This document shows positions 50,130-58,235 of a stretch of 64,000 nucleotides of DNA, in pieces; the first letter of the stretch is position 1; every line of letters begins with the position of its first letter. The DNA is from Geobacter sp. (GTDB lineage: Bacteria; Desulfobacterota; Desulfuromonadia; Geobacterales; Geobacteraceae), in the NCBI GenBank assembly GCA_003490025.1, contig DNJC01000153.1, forward strand, positions 34,088 to 98,087, given 5' to 3'. Made by a program: the position numbers and the translations under genes. The notes below the pieces were generated by a model. That model did no database searches, was not told the DNA's origin, and was given only the letters and a program-made list of their open reading frames with translations.

Positions 50130-51358
50130 GCTCCCCTCCCCTTCAATCCCCAGAGTTCACCAGAATACATCTCCTCGAAAGCATCACGGTAAAGCCGCAA
50201 CATCTCCTCACTGAACTTCCCGTCCACCCGTACCGCCTTCTCCGCCCAGCTCGCACAGTAGCCGCAGAGCGAGCAATCGCTCTCGCGGCAGTTGATGGAC
50301 TTCATCCCTGCCAGGAACCCGTCCAGCGCCTTGTTGTCGATGTGGACCGGGTCCCACTCCATCCCCGCGACCAGCCCCCGTTTCTCGGCGAGCTGTTTCA
50401 GGCGCATCAGGCCCGATTGCCTTATCACGCCGGGCCTGAAGAAATACCTGGCGAATCTCCATAAGTTCACGAGACTGCCGTCGGCGCCGGCAGCTTTCTT
50501 GTACCCGTACGGCTGGATCAGGTCGAGCAGGTTTCCCGAAAAGCTTTCCTCCGCGTAGGCCTTTACCCGCTGGGCCAGCACCGCAGTGGGCGCACCGCGT
50601 TCCAGGATCTTGAAGGAGTTGAATCCCATCTCCCTGTAGCAGCCGAGGTCCTCCGGCCGGATGAATTCGGAGCGCAGGTAGTGGGAGGGATCGGCGAGTT
50701 TCGCCGACGAACAGCTAAGCGCGCAGTAATCGATCATGAAGCCGCGGCTCGCGTGCCCTTTTTGCGAAGCGTGCGAGAGGTTCACCATGTGCTGCCCCGA
50801 GAGCGGACAGAACATCAGGCAATTCGAGTTCGCGATCAGCTGCAGTTCCAGTCGCACCGCCTGCCGTATCGCCTGCAGCATGGTGAAGTCGCGGTTCACG
50901 GCGATGGACTCCAGGGTGATGCAGTCGGCGCCCAGGTCCTCCCAGAATCTGGCCTTGGCGACGCAGTCAACGCGCGCATAGACGCCGACCCGGACCTTGA
51001 GCCGCGGGTGCCGTTTCTTGACGATAGGGAGCAGAAAAGGAAGCGAGACGGTCACAGCCGTCACGCCGCAATCCTCCACGAAGTCGAGCAGCCGTTCGAG
51101 CCCCGCCTGTCCTTTCCGGGTGTACTCGCGGTTATCCATGCAGGCCGGATTGATGAGGTAGTTGAACCCGATCCCTTTCCGGGCCGCTTCCCGCACGTGC
51201 TCCCGGAACTGCTTCCTCCCGAGGGGCGCCAGCATGAAGGAGGCGCGGCCGCCTCCGACGCTGTCCGCCGGGAGCTTCCCGAACAACTCGGAGACCGGAA
51301 AGCCGTCCAGGGCCGTCAAGAGGTCGGGCTGGTAATTGGTGGCTACGGAAAGTTTCAT
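50126..51358 (-). CDS. Peptidase U32-family Fe-S protein (UbiU/UbiV-like)
   Basis: 410 aa with the U32 barrel. Conserved strands include GFNYLINPACMD, VRVGVYARVDC and LQLIANSNCLMFCPLSGQHM. Possible cluster ligands are C180, C184, C212 and C216, and a second group C357-x4-C362-x2-C365-x2-C368 near the C-terminus. U32 members such as UbiU/UbiV carry a 4Fe-4S cluster and hydroxylate ubiquinone precursors without oxygen; others are RNA hydroxylases. Placed between a methyltransferase and a type III PKS with 4-base overlaps on both sides, it probably modifies the polyketide. A peptidase role is unlikely. Confidence 0.85.
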   Translation of the reverse strand: MKLSVATNYQPDLLTALDGFPVSELFGKLPADSVGGGRASFMLAPLGRKQFREHVREAARKGIGFNYLINPACMDNREYTRKGQAGLERLLDFVEDCGVTAVTVSLPFLLPIVKKRHPRLKVRVGVYARVDCVAKARFWEDLGADCITLESIAVNRDFTMLQAIRQAVRLELQLIANSNCLMFCPLSGQHMVNLSHASQKGHASRGFMIDYCALSCSSAKLADPSHYLRSEFIRPEDLGCYREMGFNSFKILERGAPTAVLAQRVKAYAEESFSGNLLDLIQPYGYKKAAGADGSLVNLWRFARYFFRPGVIRQSGLMRLKQLAEKRGLVAGMEWDPVHIDNKALDGFLAGMKSINCRESDCSLCGYCASWAEKAVRVDGKFSEEMLRLYRDAFEEMYSGELWGLKGRGA

Positions 51359-52062
51359 CCGACCTCCCCGCTCAGGACCAGTAACCAGAACGGCTCCCGG
51401 TGTATCCTGAACCCCGAGGCTCCCGCGCTGGTCGCAAGCACGGCGAACTCGGCCGGGGTGTACGATTTGAGCACCGAGAGCGGACCGTCGAAACGTGTCA
51501 TCCGGTTTCTGGAAAAGAGCCGGGTCAGGAGGTAGATCAGCCAGTAGGCGATCCAGCTTCGCCTTATGTCGATGATGATGTAGCCCCGCTTCGCCACCCT
51601 GAGGATCTCCCGGACCAGGCCGATAGCTTCGGGATCCTTCATGTGATGGACGGTCTTAGTGCACATGACGATGTCGAAACTTTTATCCGGGAAGGGAAGG
51701 TTGAGACCGTCGGCGACCAGGAGGCTTATTTCGGGATAACGCGCCGTCTGCCTGCGGGCGATGGCGATGCTGCGGTTATTGATATCGATGGCGGTTACGC
51801 TTACTCCGATCCCCTCCTTCCTCGCCCACTCGACTATGGCGACAGGGAGATCGGCAGACCCCGTGGCGATGTCCAGCACCGTCAGCCTATCCGCCCCCCT
51901 CGCCTTGGCGGCGAGATGCTTCAACAGCGCCCGTTTGTCTCCCAGGTAACGGTTCACCACCCGCAGGTCGGCAAGGCTCCCCTCCAGTTCCTCCATGCTG
52001 CAGACATCGGGGGGGAGATCGAGGAACTCGAGCCCCCCTTTTTTTGGCGGGATCATATGCAT
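51355..52062 (-). CDS. SAM-dependent methyltransferase, UbiE-like class I
   Basis: 235 aa, AGAGGTTAATC before the ATG. SAM-binding motif I is VLDIATGSADLPVAIVEWA, motif II is VSVTAIDINNRSIAIARRQ, and the later motif is FDIVMCTKTVHHMKDPEAIG. The C-terminal part (YWLIYLLTRLFSRNRMTRFD) has a hydrophobic patch that could contact a lipid substrate. It overlaps the U32 gene by 4 bases. A C- or O-methylation of the polyketide ring is proposed. Confidence 0.87.
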   Translation of the reverse strand: MHMIPPKKGGLEFLDLPPDVCSMEELEGSLADLRVVNRYLGDKRALLKHLAAKARGADRLTVLDIATGSADLPVAIVEWARKEGIGVSVTAIDINNRSIAIARRQTARYPEISLLVADGLNLPFPDKSFDIVMCTKTVHHMKDPEAIGLVREILRVAKRGYIIIDIRRSWIAYWLIYLLTRLFSRNRMTRFDGPLSVLKSYTPAEFAVLATSAGASGFRIHREPFWLLVLSGEVG

Positions 52063-52105
52063 GATTAACCTCTTGCCGTCGCGCCGGCCACTGCCGGCCG
52101 GCGAG

Positions 52106-52933
52106 CTACTTGGGCCAGCGCGGGCTGGTCAGCTCCACACGCCAGATCGGTCCGCCAGCGGCAAGCGGACCCGAGAATTTCACGAAAGCCGGCACGTCTT
52201 CCATGATGGTCCAGAGGTGGTTGTCGGGCGGGTTGCGCCCCAAAAGCATTGCCGGCAGCTTCAGGATTCCCAGCTTGGGTTTCAGCACGTAATGAGAGGC
52301 CGACCGTTCACGGTCCCCGATCAGCACCTTGTCTTCGCCGGAAGCTATCATCTCCAGCTCGATCACCCGGGGCGCAGGGGTAAAGGCGACGACATGCAGG
52401 TTCTCCGTGGCCCCCTTTTTCAGGTTCTTGATCACCGTGGGAACCATCCCGTTGTAGACGTCCATCGGGAGGTCCAGCTTCCCTTCCAGCAGCTTCTCGT
52501 CTTTGCCCTTTTCCTTCACTTTCACCCGGTATTTCCCCGTTGCCCGCTCCAGCGACACTTCCATATCGCTCTCGAAGGACGGCCCTTTCTGGATGAGCCG
52601 GTAGCCCTGCAAGACGAAGTTGTGCTGCTGTGTGAACACCGCCGTTTCGTCGTGCACCGATCCGTCCTTGAACTGAAGAGCCATGCGGGACTTGATCTCG
52701 CCCCCGTGGGAGGTCTGCAGGAAGTCTCCGGACGCGATACGGTTTCCCTTCGCGTCTTTCAACTCCAGGAATCCGCGCACCATCCCTTCGGTAAAACGCA
52801 CCGGAACCGGCGCGGCCTCGCCCCGGGGGGGAGCGGAAGCAACCAGCACCGACAGCAGCAACAATTGAGTAACCAGGAGAAATCTCTTCCTTTTTGCGCC
52901 CCCCTGGCGTCCGCGACCGTGCAGCTTTTCCAA
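52106..52933 (-). CDS. DUF3108-like secreted protein
   Basis: 275 aa from a TTG at 52933 with AAGGAGG eight bases upstream. This start gives a signal peptide (KRKRFLLVTQLLLLSVLVAS, then APPRGEAAP). The open frame continues to 53095 only by reading through a REP-like repeat. The mature domain resembles DUF3108 (LQGYRLIQKGPSFESDMEVS; DLPMDVYNGMVPTVIKNLKK; ELEMIASGEDKVLIGDRERS), a beta-rich periplasmic fold. It is the first gene of the polyketide operon, 43 bases before the methyltransferase. Could carry or bind a lipid; this is inferred from context. Confidence 0.72.
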   Translation of the reverse strand: MEKLHGRGRQGGAKRKRFLLVTQLLLLSVLVASAPPRGEAAPVPVRFTEGMVRGFLELKDAKGNRIASGDFLQTSHGGEIKSRMALQFKDGSVHDETAVFTQQHNFVLQGYRLIQKGPSFESDMEVSLERATGKYRVKVKEKGKDEKLLEGKLDLPMDVYNGMVPTVIKNLKKGATENLHVVAFTPAPRVIELEMIASGEDKVLIGDRERSASHYVLKPKLGILKLPAMLLGRNPPDNHLWTIMEDVPAFVKFSGPLAAGGPIWRVELTSPRWPK

Positions 52934-52970
52934 GACAACCTCCTTGAACGGTTTGCCGATTAGCGACCAT

Positions 52971-53010
52971 CTCTCCCCCTCCCCTTCAAGGGGAGAGACG
53001 GGGTGGGGAT
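52971..53010. repeat. REP-like palindrome, third copy
   Basis: CTCCCCTTCAAGGGGAG is a perfect hairpin at its core, followed by ACGGGGTGGGGAT, the same tail as the pair at 43913-44006. It lies between the radical SAM gene and the DUF3108-like gene. Confidence 0.6.
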
Positions 53011-53143
53011 GGGTGAAAACCGGCGGCTCTTTCGCGTCGGTTCCCTGCAGCGCTCTCTTTGATTGACTACCTTTGGCTTGGGATATGGCTGTCACGGCAG
53101 GAATACTGCGGCCCCCCGAAAAACATCAGAGCATTGTAGCATA

Positions 53144-54604
53144 TCATTCCAGAGCTGTCGGTCCGGGTGCGAGGTTTTGCCTCACGGACCGGTTCCTTCG
53201 GTTGAAGAGGTTGGCGTAACCGGCATAGCGCCAGAAAGGAGTCGGCAGACCGATCTTCGTGCCGAGAAGGCGCAGCGTTTCATTGGAAGTCTTGTGGGTG
53301 TCGGAAGCCAGGATACAGCGGGAGAGATGGCGCACCGTCCCGTTCAATATCTCCATCCCCTTTTGCGGCGTAAGCCTCTGGCTGAAATAGAAGGCCGGCA
53401 TGAGCAGGTTGTAGTCCGCCGTTATCATCCCTTCCTCTATCGCCATTTCCCGCAGTCCGGTGCCGGGGTAGATCCTTATTCCGGTGGTGAGGTAGGCGCT
53501 GTCTTTTCGCTTCAGCTGCGTGTTGAGAAAGCCAGCCGTCTTTGCCAGCGTCGCCTCGTCCTCTTTCGGTCCGCCAAGGAGAAAACACCAGAGAACGCGT
53601 ATGCTGGAACGGCCAAGGATCTCCGCGGCATGAATCACGTCCCGTTCGCTGAAATCCTTCCTCAAAGCCGCAAGGGTCACATCTGACGCGGCTTCGGGTG
53701 TGACAACGGCGGATTTCACTCCCGCCCGCTCCATCAGCTGCACCTGTTGCACGGTCAGCCCCTTCGGTGACAGCGAGGAGATGCTGAACTTTCCCTTCAG
53801 CCCGCGCCTCAGGATCTCTTCCAGCAAAATCTCCAGGTACCCCTCCGGCTGGTTGAAGATGCTGTCCACGAATTCGAATTCCCGCGCACCCGTGTCGCGC
53901 ATGAGAGCGGCGATCTCGTCGGCCACCGACCCGGCCTCCCGGATGCGCCAGATCCCACCTTCTATACTTTTGTAGGTGCAGTACAGACAGCGATTGGCGC
54001 ATCCCCTTTTCCCCTGCACCGGAAGCACCGGTTCCAGTCGCAGGTACCTCCTGCTATCTACCCACTTGTTCATCCGCGGCGTCACGAAATCCGTGGAGAA
54101 AGGCGCAGCGGGGATCGGCGACTCGATCCCGGAAGGTTCCCTGCAGACCACCCCGGGCACCAGGGAGACCTCCCGCGCTCCCCGACTCTGGAAAAACAGG
54201 GGGGCGGCCCGCTCGCCCTCCCCGACGACAGCGTGATCGAGCTCCAGGTATTCCAGGACCTGCAGCGGCATGATGCTCACCCCGGCTCCCCCCACAAGGA
54301 TCCTCGCGTCGCTGCGCGCCTTGATGGTCTCGACGATGGTCTTTACCTCCGGCAGGAAGGTCTTGGGAGAGAGGAAGTCGCAGTTGTCGAGGTTTCTGAC
54401 CGAGAGCGCTATCCCTTCCGGCCGGAACGAGAGTATGGCCTCTTCGACCGCTCGTACAGGGTCCCTTTGGAAACAGAGGTCGAGGAACATCACCCGGAAG
54501 CCGGCCAGATGCAGGGCCTCGGCCACCCAGGCAGCACCGATGGGAACCGCCGGCTGCGGAGCCAGTTCCCTGCTTGTACTGATTATCAGTATGCGCAGGA
54601 CCAC
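53144..54604 (-). CDS. B12-binding-type radical SAM protein
   Basis: 486 aa from a GTG at 54604 with GGAG six bases upstream. An N-terminal cobalamin-binding-like domain (VPIGAAWVAEALHLAGFRVM; ARILVGGAGVSIMPLQVLEY) precedes the radical SAM core with KRGCANRCLYC (C-x3-C-x2-C) near residue 205, followed by GAREFEFVDSIFNQPEGYLE and VLWCFLLGGPKEDEA. The C-terminus holds an additional Cys-free basic region. It lies on the same strand, 210 bases upstream of the polyketide operon, and may act on the same product. The substrate is unknown. Confidence 0.85.
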   Translation of the reverse strand: MVLRILIISTSRELAPQPAVPIGAAWVAEALHLAGFRVMFLDLCFQRDPVRAVEEAILSFRPEGIALSVRNLDNCDFLSPKTFLPEVKTIVETIKARSDARILVGGAGVSIMPLQVLEYLELDHAVVGEGERAAPLFFQSRGAREVSLVPGVVCREPSGIESPIPAAPFSTDFVTPRMNKWVDSRRYLRLEPVLPVQGKRGCANRCLYCTYKSIEGGIWRIREAGSVADEIAALMRDTGAREFEFVDSIFNQPEGYLEILLEEILRRGLKGKFSISSLSPKGLTVQQVQLMERAGVKSAVVTPEAASDVTLAALRKDFSERDVIHAAEILGRSSIRVLWCFLLGGPKEDEATLAKTAGFLNTQLKRKDSAYLTTGIRIYPGTGLREMAIEEGMITADYNLLMPAFYFSQRLTPQKGMEILNGTVRHLSRCILASDTHKTSNETLRLLGTKIGLPTPFWRYAGYANLFNRRNRSVRQNLAPGPTALE

Positions 54605-54658
54605 GATTTACTCCAATGAAAATAGAGGGATAGCGGCAGACCTTGCTCAATAAAGCTG

Positions 54659-54687
54659 TTGCTCTCTCAAAACGTCGGGAGTACAAT
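54659..54687 (+). promoter_or_regulatory. Candidate promoter of the structured RNA
   Basis: TTGCTC (54659-54664) and TACAAT (54682-54687) are separated by 17 bases. Transcription would begin near 54694, upstream of the structured region and the terminator at 54914-54950. Confidence 0.45.
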
Positions 54688-54765
54688 GGTTCTTATGGAG
54701 GGAAACAAGAAACAACCACCATAAAAAATCAACTCCGAGTGCATGAAGCGGCATCCGGGGTTGGT

Positions 54766-54911
54766 AGCTGGCGCTCAACAGGCCAAACCGAAAGGCTCTT
54801 AATCTCGTCCGTTAAGGCATAAAAACGCCCCACAAAGGGTGCGGCAGCATGTTTCACCAAGCACCCCTGCGGATCGAGGTAGGCCCCCACTGAACGCCAG
54901 TTATTTTTTCT
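54766..54911 (+). ncRNA. Candidate structured RNA, no known family
   Basis: A terminal stem pairs CTGGCGCTCA (54768-54777) with TGAACGCCAG (54891-54900), one mismatch. Inside it are three short hairpins: GGCC-AAACCGAAA-GGCT (54781-54797), GGC-ATAAAAAC-GCC (near 54817-54829) and GGGTGC...GCACCC (54838-54866), whose loop can pair with the following CTGC. The run TTATTTTTTC follows. With its own promoter and terminator and no convincing ORF, it could be a small RNA or riboswitch-like element. It is not recognisable as 6S, SRP, GEMM or cobalamin RNA. Confidence 0.35.
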
Positions 54912-54913
54912 TC

Positions 54914-54950
54914 AAAAAAGCTCGGCCCCCAAAAGGCCGGGCTTTTTTTA
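54914..54950 (+). terminator. Strong intrinsic terminator
   Basis: AAAAAAGCTCGGCC pairs with GGCCGGGCTTTTTT across a short A-rich loop, followed by a T run. It ends the transcript from 54694 and is symmetrical enough to work in both directions. The remaining gap to 55078 shows no gene. Confidence 0.85.
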
Positions 54951-55078
54951 TGCTTTTATAACCCGCCCCACACTCACCCGAGCGCCGGACAAATCAGAAG
55001 ATTCCAATATACCACATTTCTCTATAACATCACCGCAACGCCACGTTGCCTGGTCGATTTCTGTTACACTCTTTCGTT

Positions 55079-55933
55079 ATGAACTTGCCACTGCACACAT
55101 GCTCCCTGTCCGATGCTGAACTCCTCCGTTACCGGGTGTACGGCGACGGGGCCAGGAAGGTCCTGCTGGTCCACGGCCTTGCTGCCCGCTCCGAAACCTG
55201 GACCGACCTGGTACCGCTGTTCCCCGCAGACCGGTACACCGTCTACCTGCTCGACCTGCTGGGGTCGGGAGAATCGGCGAAACCCAAAGGTGCGGACTAC
55301 TCCATCAGGGCCCACAGCCGGCGGGTGATTCGCTTCCTCGAACAACAGTCTCTCTCGGGAGTTACGCTGGTGGGGCATTCCCTGGGCGGAGCCGTGGTCC
55401 TGGTCGCCGCCATCGAGGCCATGTTCGTCGGGAAAGAGGAACTCCTTGCCTCGATGGTCATCATCGGCGGTCCGGGATACACCCAGCGCCTCCCCCTCAT
55501 TGCGGAGATATTCCGACGTCCCATCGCAGGAGCGCTTTTCATCGCCCTCTACGCACCCGACGCCTGGATCAAGGTGGGCCTGCGCATGGCGTACTACGAC
55601 CACAGGCTCGTGGACCGGGAACACATCGACCGGTATGCGCCCTGTTACCGCAGCCGCGACGTTAAGCGCGCACTGGTGGAAACCTGCCGCAGCCTTGTCC
55701 CCGTTGACCAGGAAGAGATCGTCGCGCGTTACAAGGATCTCCGGCTACCGGTGCTGCTTTTGTGGGGACGCCACGACGCCATAGTTCCGCTTTCGCAGGG
55801 GACGAGACTGGAGGCTGCCATTCCCGGCGCGCGGCTGAAGGTGATCGAGGAGTGCGGCCACAACCCGCAGGAAGAAAAACCCGAGGTCACCTTCGCCATC
55901 ATAGAAAAGTTCCTTTCGCGATCGCATGCTTAG
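55079..55933 (+). CDS. Alpha/beta-fold hydrolase
   Basis: 284 aa from the ATG at 55079; a TTG at 55046 would add 11 residues without family support. Motifs: oxyanion-hole VLLVHGLAARSETWTDLVPL, nucleophile elbow GHSLGG (Ser near residue 97), acid LLLWGRHDAIVPLS and catalytic His in EECGHNPQEEKP. It belongs to the large hydrolase/acyltransferase superfamily; the substrate is unknown. It stands alone after the RNA terminator. Confidence 0.88.
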   Translation: MNLPLHTCSLSDAELLRYRVYGDGARKVLLVHGLAARSETWTDLVPLFPADRYTVYLLDLLGSGESAKPKGADYSIRAHSRRVIRFLEQQSLSGVTLVGHSLGGAVVLVAAIEAMFVGKEELLASMVIIGGPGYTQRLPLIAEIFRRPIAGALFIALYAPDAWIKVGLRMAYYDHRLVDREHIDRYAPCYRSRDVKRALVETCRSLVPVDQEEIVARYKDLRLPVLLLWGRHDAIVPLSQGTRLEAAIPGARLKVIEECGHNPQEEKPEVTFAIIEKFLSRSHA

Positions 55934-55992
55934 GGTAACGGACACGGAAGCGGTGTCACCATCTCATGACATTTCCAGCAATTCGAAAGTTG

Positions 55993-56020
55993 TTGCCGTT
56001 TAGGACCTTGGTGGTATGTT
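55993..56020 (+). promoter_or_regulatory. Candidate sigma-70 promoter of the OmpA-type lipoprotein gene
   Basis: TTGCCG (55993-55998) and TATGTT (56015-56020) are separated by 16 bases, with a start near 56027, about 35 bases before the gene. Confidence 0.45.
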
Positions 56021-56061
56021 TTCCTGGTCCAGGCATTCTACAACTGAAAAGGAGATGGAAG

Positions 56062-56748
56062 ATGAGAACTCGATTGACGATGAAAGCGATCGTTGGCGCC
56101 TCCATGCTCGCTCTTTTGACAAGCGCCTGTGCCACCAACCCTGACGGCAGCTATGAATATCAAAAGACCGGGATTGGCGCACTTGGCGGTGCGGTCCTTG
56201 GCGCGGGTGCGGGAGCCCTGATCGGCGGCAAGTCGCACAGGGGGAGGAATGCGGCAATCGGCGGGTTGTCCGGTGCGGTGGTAGGCGGAGCGGTCGGCAA
56301 CTATATGGACCGCCAGGCGGCCGCCCTCAAGAAAAGCATGCCTGAAGCAGAGGTGATCCGTGACGGGGACAAGGTCTACGTGGCGCTCCCTTCAGGCATC
56401 CTGTTCGATGTCGGCAAGGATGCCCTTAAACCGGCGGCCAAGGAATCATTAGGCAAGGCGGCAACGACCCTGAAGGACTCGCAGACCATGATCACCATCG
56501 AGGGGCACACCGACTCCTCCGGTTCGGATGCCGTCAACCAGCCGCTCAGCGACAGGCGCGCCAACCGGGTGCGCGACTTCCTGATTTCCCAGGGAGTTCC
56601 GGGGGCGAAAATGGCGGCAATCGGATATGGGTCGAGCCGCCCGGCCGTTCCCAACGACTCCGAGGCCAACCGGGCACTGAACCGCCGCGTGCAGATAGAA
56701 CTCACGCCCAACGAGAAGCTCAAGGCGCAAGGAAGCGGCGCCAACTGA
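56062..56748 (+). CDS. OmpA-family lipoprotein with glycine-zipper
   Basis: 228 aa from the ATG at 56062 with AAAAGGAGATGGAAG upstream; the frame is open from 55966, but only this start gives the lipoprotein signal (GASMLALLTSAC, Cys 23). A glycine-zipper pair follows (ALGGAVLGAGAGALIGGKSH and IGGLSGAVVGGAVGNYMD). The OmpA-C domain (about 105-222) binds peptidoglycan (TIEGHTDSSGSDAVNQPLSD, RRANRVRDFL). It resembles YiaD-type envelope proteins. Expressed as a single gene between its own promoter and terminator. Confidence 0.92.
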   Translation: MRTRLTMKAIVGASMLALLTSACATNPDGSYEYQKTGIGALGGAVLGAGAGALIGGKSHRGRNAAIGGLSGAVVGGAVGNYMDRQAAALKKSMPEAEVIRDGDKVYVALPSGILFDVGKDALKPAAKESLGKAATTLKDSQTMITIEGHTDSSGSDAVNQPLSDRRANRVRDFLISQGVPGAKMAAIGYGSSRPAVPNDSEANRALNRRVQIELTPNEKLKAQGSGAN

Positions 56749-56763
56749 GCCCCCGAAACAGCA

Positions 56764-56795
56764 ACGGGACGCCCGATCAAGGCGTCCCGTTTTTT
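56764..56795 (+). terminator. Intrinsic terminator
   Basis: A perfect 10-bp stem ACGGGACGCC / GGCGTCCCGT with a 7-base loop is followed by TTTTT, 15 bases after the OmpA-type stop. Confidence 0.92.
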
Positions 56796-56909
56796 GTGCC
56801 GACAGCGAACATCGCGGTTCCGGTTCCCAGGCGGCGGGATCAGATAGAGAGCGGTTATCGCGGCATCAATGCCGCAGCTACCGCGGCTATCCCGGGGGGC
56901 ATCCGGCTG

Positions 56910-58235
56910 TCAAGTCGGAAGTTCGATGCAGAACTCTGCCCCTTCATGCGTGTTACGTACCGAGAGTTTCCCCCCCATGCTCTTTTCAATGATCATCTTG
57001 GACATGTACAGGCCGATGCCGGTGCCGTGCGATTTAAACTTCGTCGTGAAATAGGGATCGAAGATCTTGTCCACTATCTCTTCAGGGATTCCTCCTGCAT
57101 TGTCCCTGATGGTGATGACGTTTCTGCCGTCTTCGCAACCACAATATATTTCGACCGCCGGTTCGGGAGTCCGTCGTTCCATCAGCACGTCCTTCGCATT
57201 ATTGAGTAAGTTCACGATTACCTGGGAAAATTCAATGCTGAAACCGGTCATCGGGAGAGCGCCCTGGTTGATGACCCGCACGGCGATTCCGTTTTGCTCA
57301 TAGCTGGCGCGCACAATCGAGACCGACTTTTCCACCATGTCCAACGGGTCAAATTCACGGCGCTCAGCCTCCGGCATGAAGAAACTCTGGAACAGGTTGA
57401 TCGTGTTGGACATCGAGGTGACTATCTCCATACATCTATTGGCACAGCGGTTAAACGAATCCGAGTCGAGTACACCTTTTTCATACTCAAAAACACCGCC
57501 CTGGACCAATAGGGCGAGACTGTTGAGCGGCTGACGCCATTGATGGGCGATGTTGCTCAACAGCTCTCCCATCGCCGCCAGACGCGCATTGTGGAACAGA
57601 ATGCGGTCCTTTTGAAGATTCTTTTCGACCTCTTCGGCGACTCGTTGCTCAAGATCGGCATTCAACGCTTCCAGTTGCTTTTGCTTAACCGCCAGCGCCT
57701 CTTCGGCCAGCTTCCTTTCCACGATTTCCTTCTGCAATTCCTCGTTTGTCTTGGCAAGGGTCAGGGTCCTTTCTTCAACGCGTTTCTCAAGCAATTCGTT
57801 TGCGTCCTGCAGCTCCTTTGCCAGGTGCCGAATACGAAGATGCACCGCTACACGGGCCAGCACTTCCTCCCGCTGCAGCGGCTTGGTGACGTAATCCACA
57901 GCTCCCACCGCGAACCCCTTCACCTTATGATCCATTTCTGCCAGGGCGGTCATGAAAATGACGGGAATGTCACGGGTTTCTTCGATTTTTTTCAGGCGGC
58001 GGCAGGTTTCGAAGCCGTCAATCCCTGGCATGAGCACATCCAGCAGGATCAGGTCGGGTCTGGCCAGGACCGCCCGGCTGATGCCGCTTTCGCCATCCTC
58101 CGCAATATAGATCGTATATCTGTACTCTTCCAGAAGGGCCGATACTATGGCGAGGTTGTTCGAGTCGTCGTCGATGATCAGGATAGCGGGCTTTTGCTGT
58201 TTGGATCCTTCTGAATCCTGTTCGTCAGAGTTCAT
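56910..58235 (-). CDS. Receiver-histidine kinase protein (REC-coiled coil-HATPase)
   Basis: 441 aa. N-terminal receiver with phospho-acceptor in PDLILLDVLMPGIDGFETCR; a coiled-coil linker of about 90 residues; a dimerisation His in MGELLSNIAHQWRQPLNSLA; HATPase with VIVNLLNNAKDVLMERRT, DNAGGIPEEIVDKIFDPYFT and GTGIGLYMSKMIIEKSMGG. No membrane segment, so it is a cytosolic relay. It overlaps the upstream transporter-kinase gene by 11 bases and may receive its phosphoryl group. Confidence 0.9.
   Translation of the reverse strand: MNSDEQDSEGSKQQKPAILIIDDDSNNLAIVSALLEEYRYTIYIAEDGESGISRAVLARPDLILLDVLMPGIDGFETCRRLKKIEETRDIPVIFMTALAEMDHKVKGFAVGAVDYVTKPLQREEVLARVAVHLRIRHLAKELQDANELLEKRVEERTLTLAKTNEELQKEIVERKLAEEALAVKQKQLEALNADLEQRVAEEVEKNLQKDRILFHNARLAAMGELLSNIAHQWRQPLNSLALLVQGGVFEYEKGVLDSDSFNRCANRCMEIVTSMSNTINLFQSFFMPEAERREFDPLDMVEKSVSIVRASYEQNGIAVRVINQGALPMTGFSIEFSQVIVNLLNNAKDVLMERRTPEPAVEIYCGCEDGRNVITIRDNAGGIPEEIVDKIFDPYFTTKFKSHGTGIGLYMSKMIIEKSMGGKLSVRNTHEGAEFCIELPT

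Noticed and set aside
52934..53095. N-terminal extension of the DUF3108-like protein
   Set aside because: The extra codons read through a REP-like palindrome and would bury the signal peptide; TTG at 52933 has a far better ribosome binding site.
54720..54911. GEMM (c-di-GMP/cGAMP), 6S, SRP or cobalamin RNA
   Set aside because: The conserved core sequences I know for these families are not present in the region.
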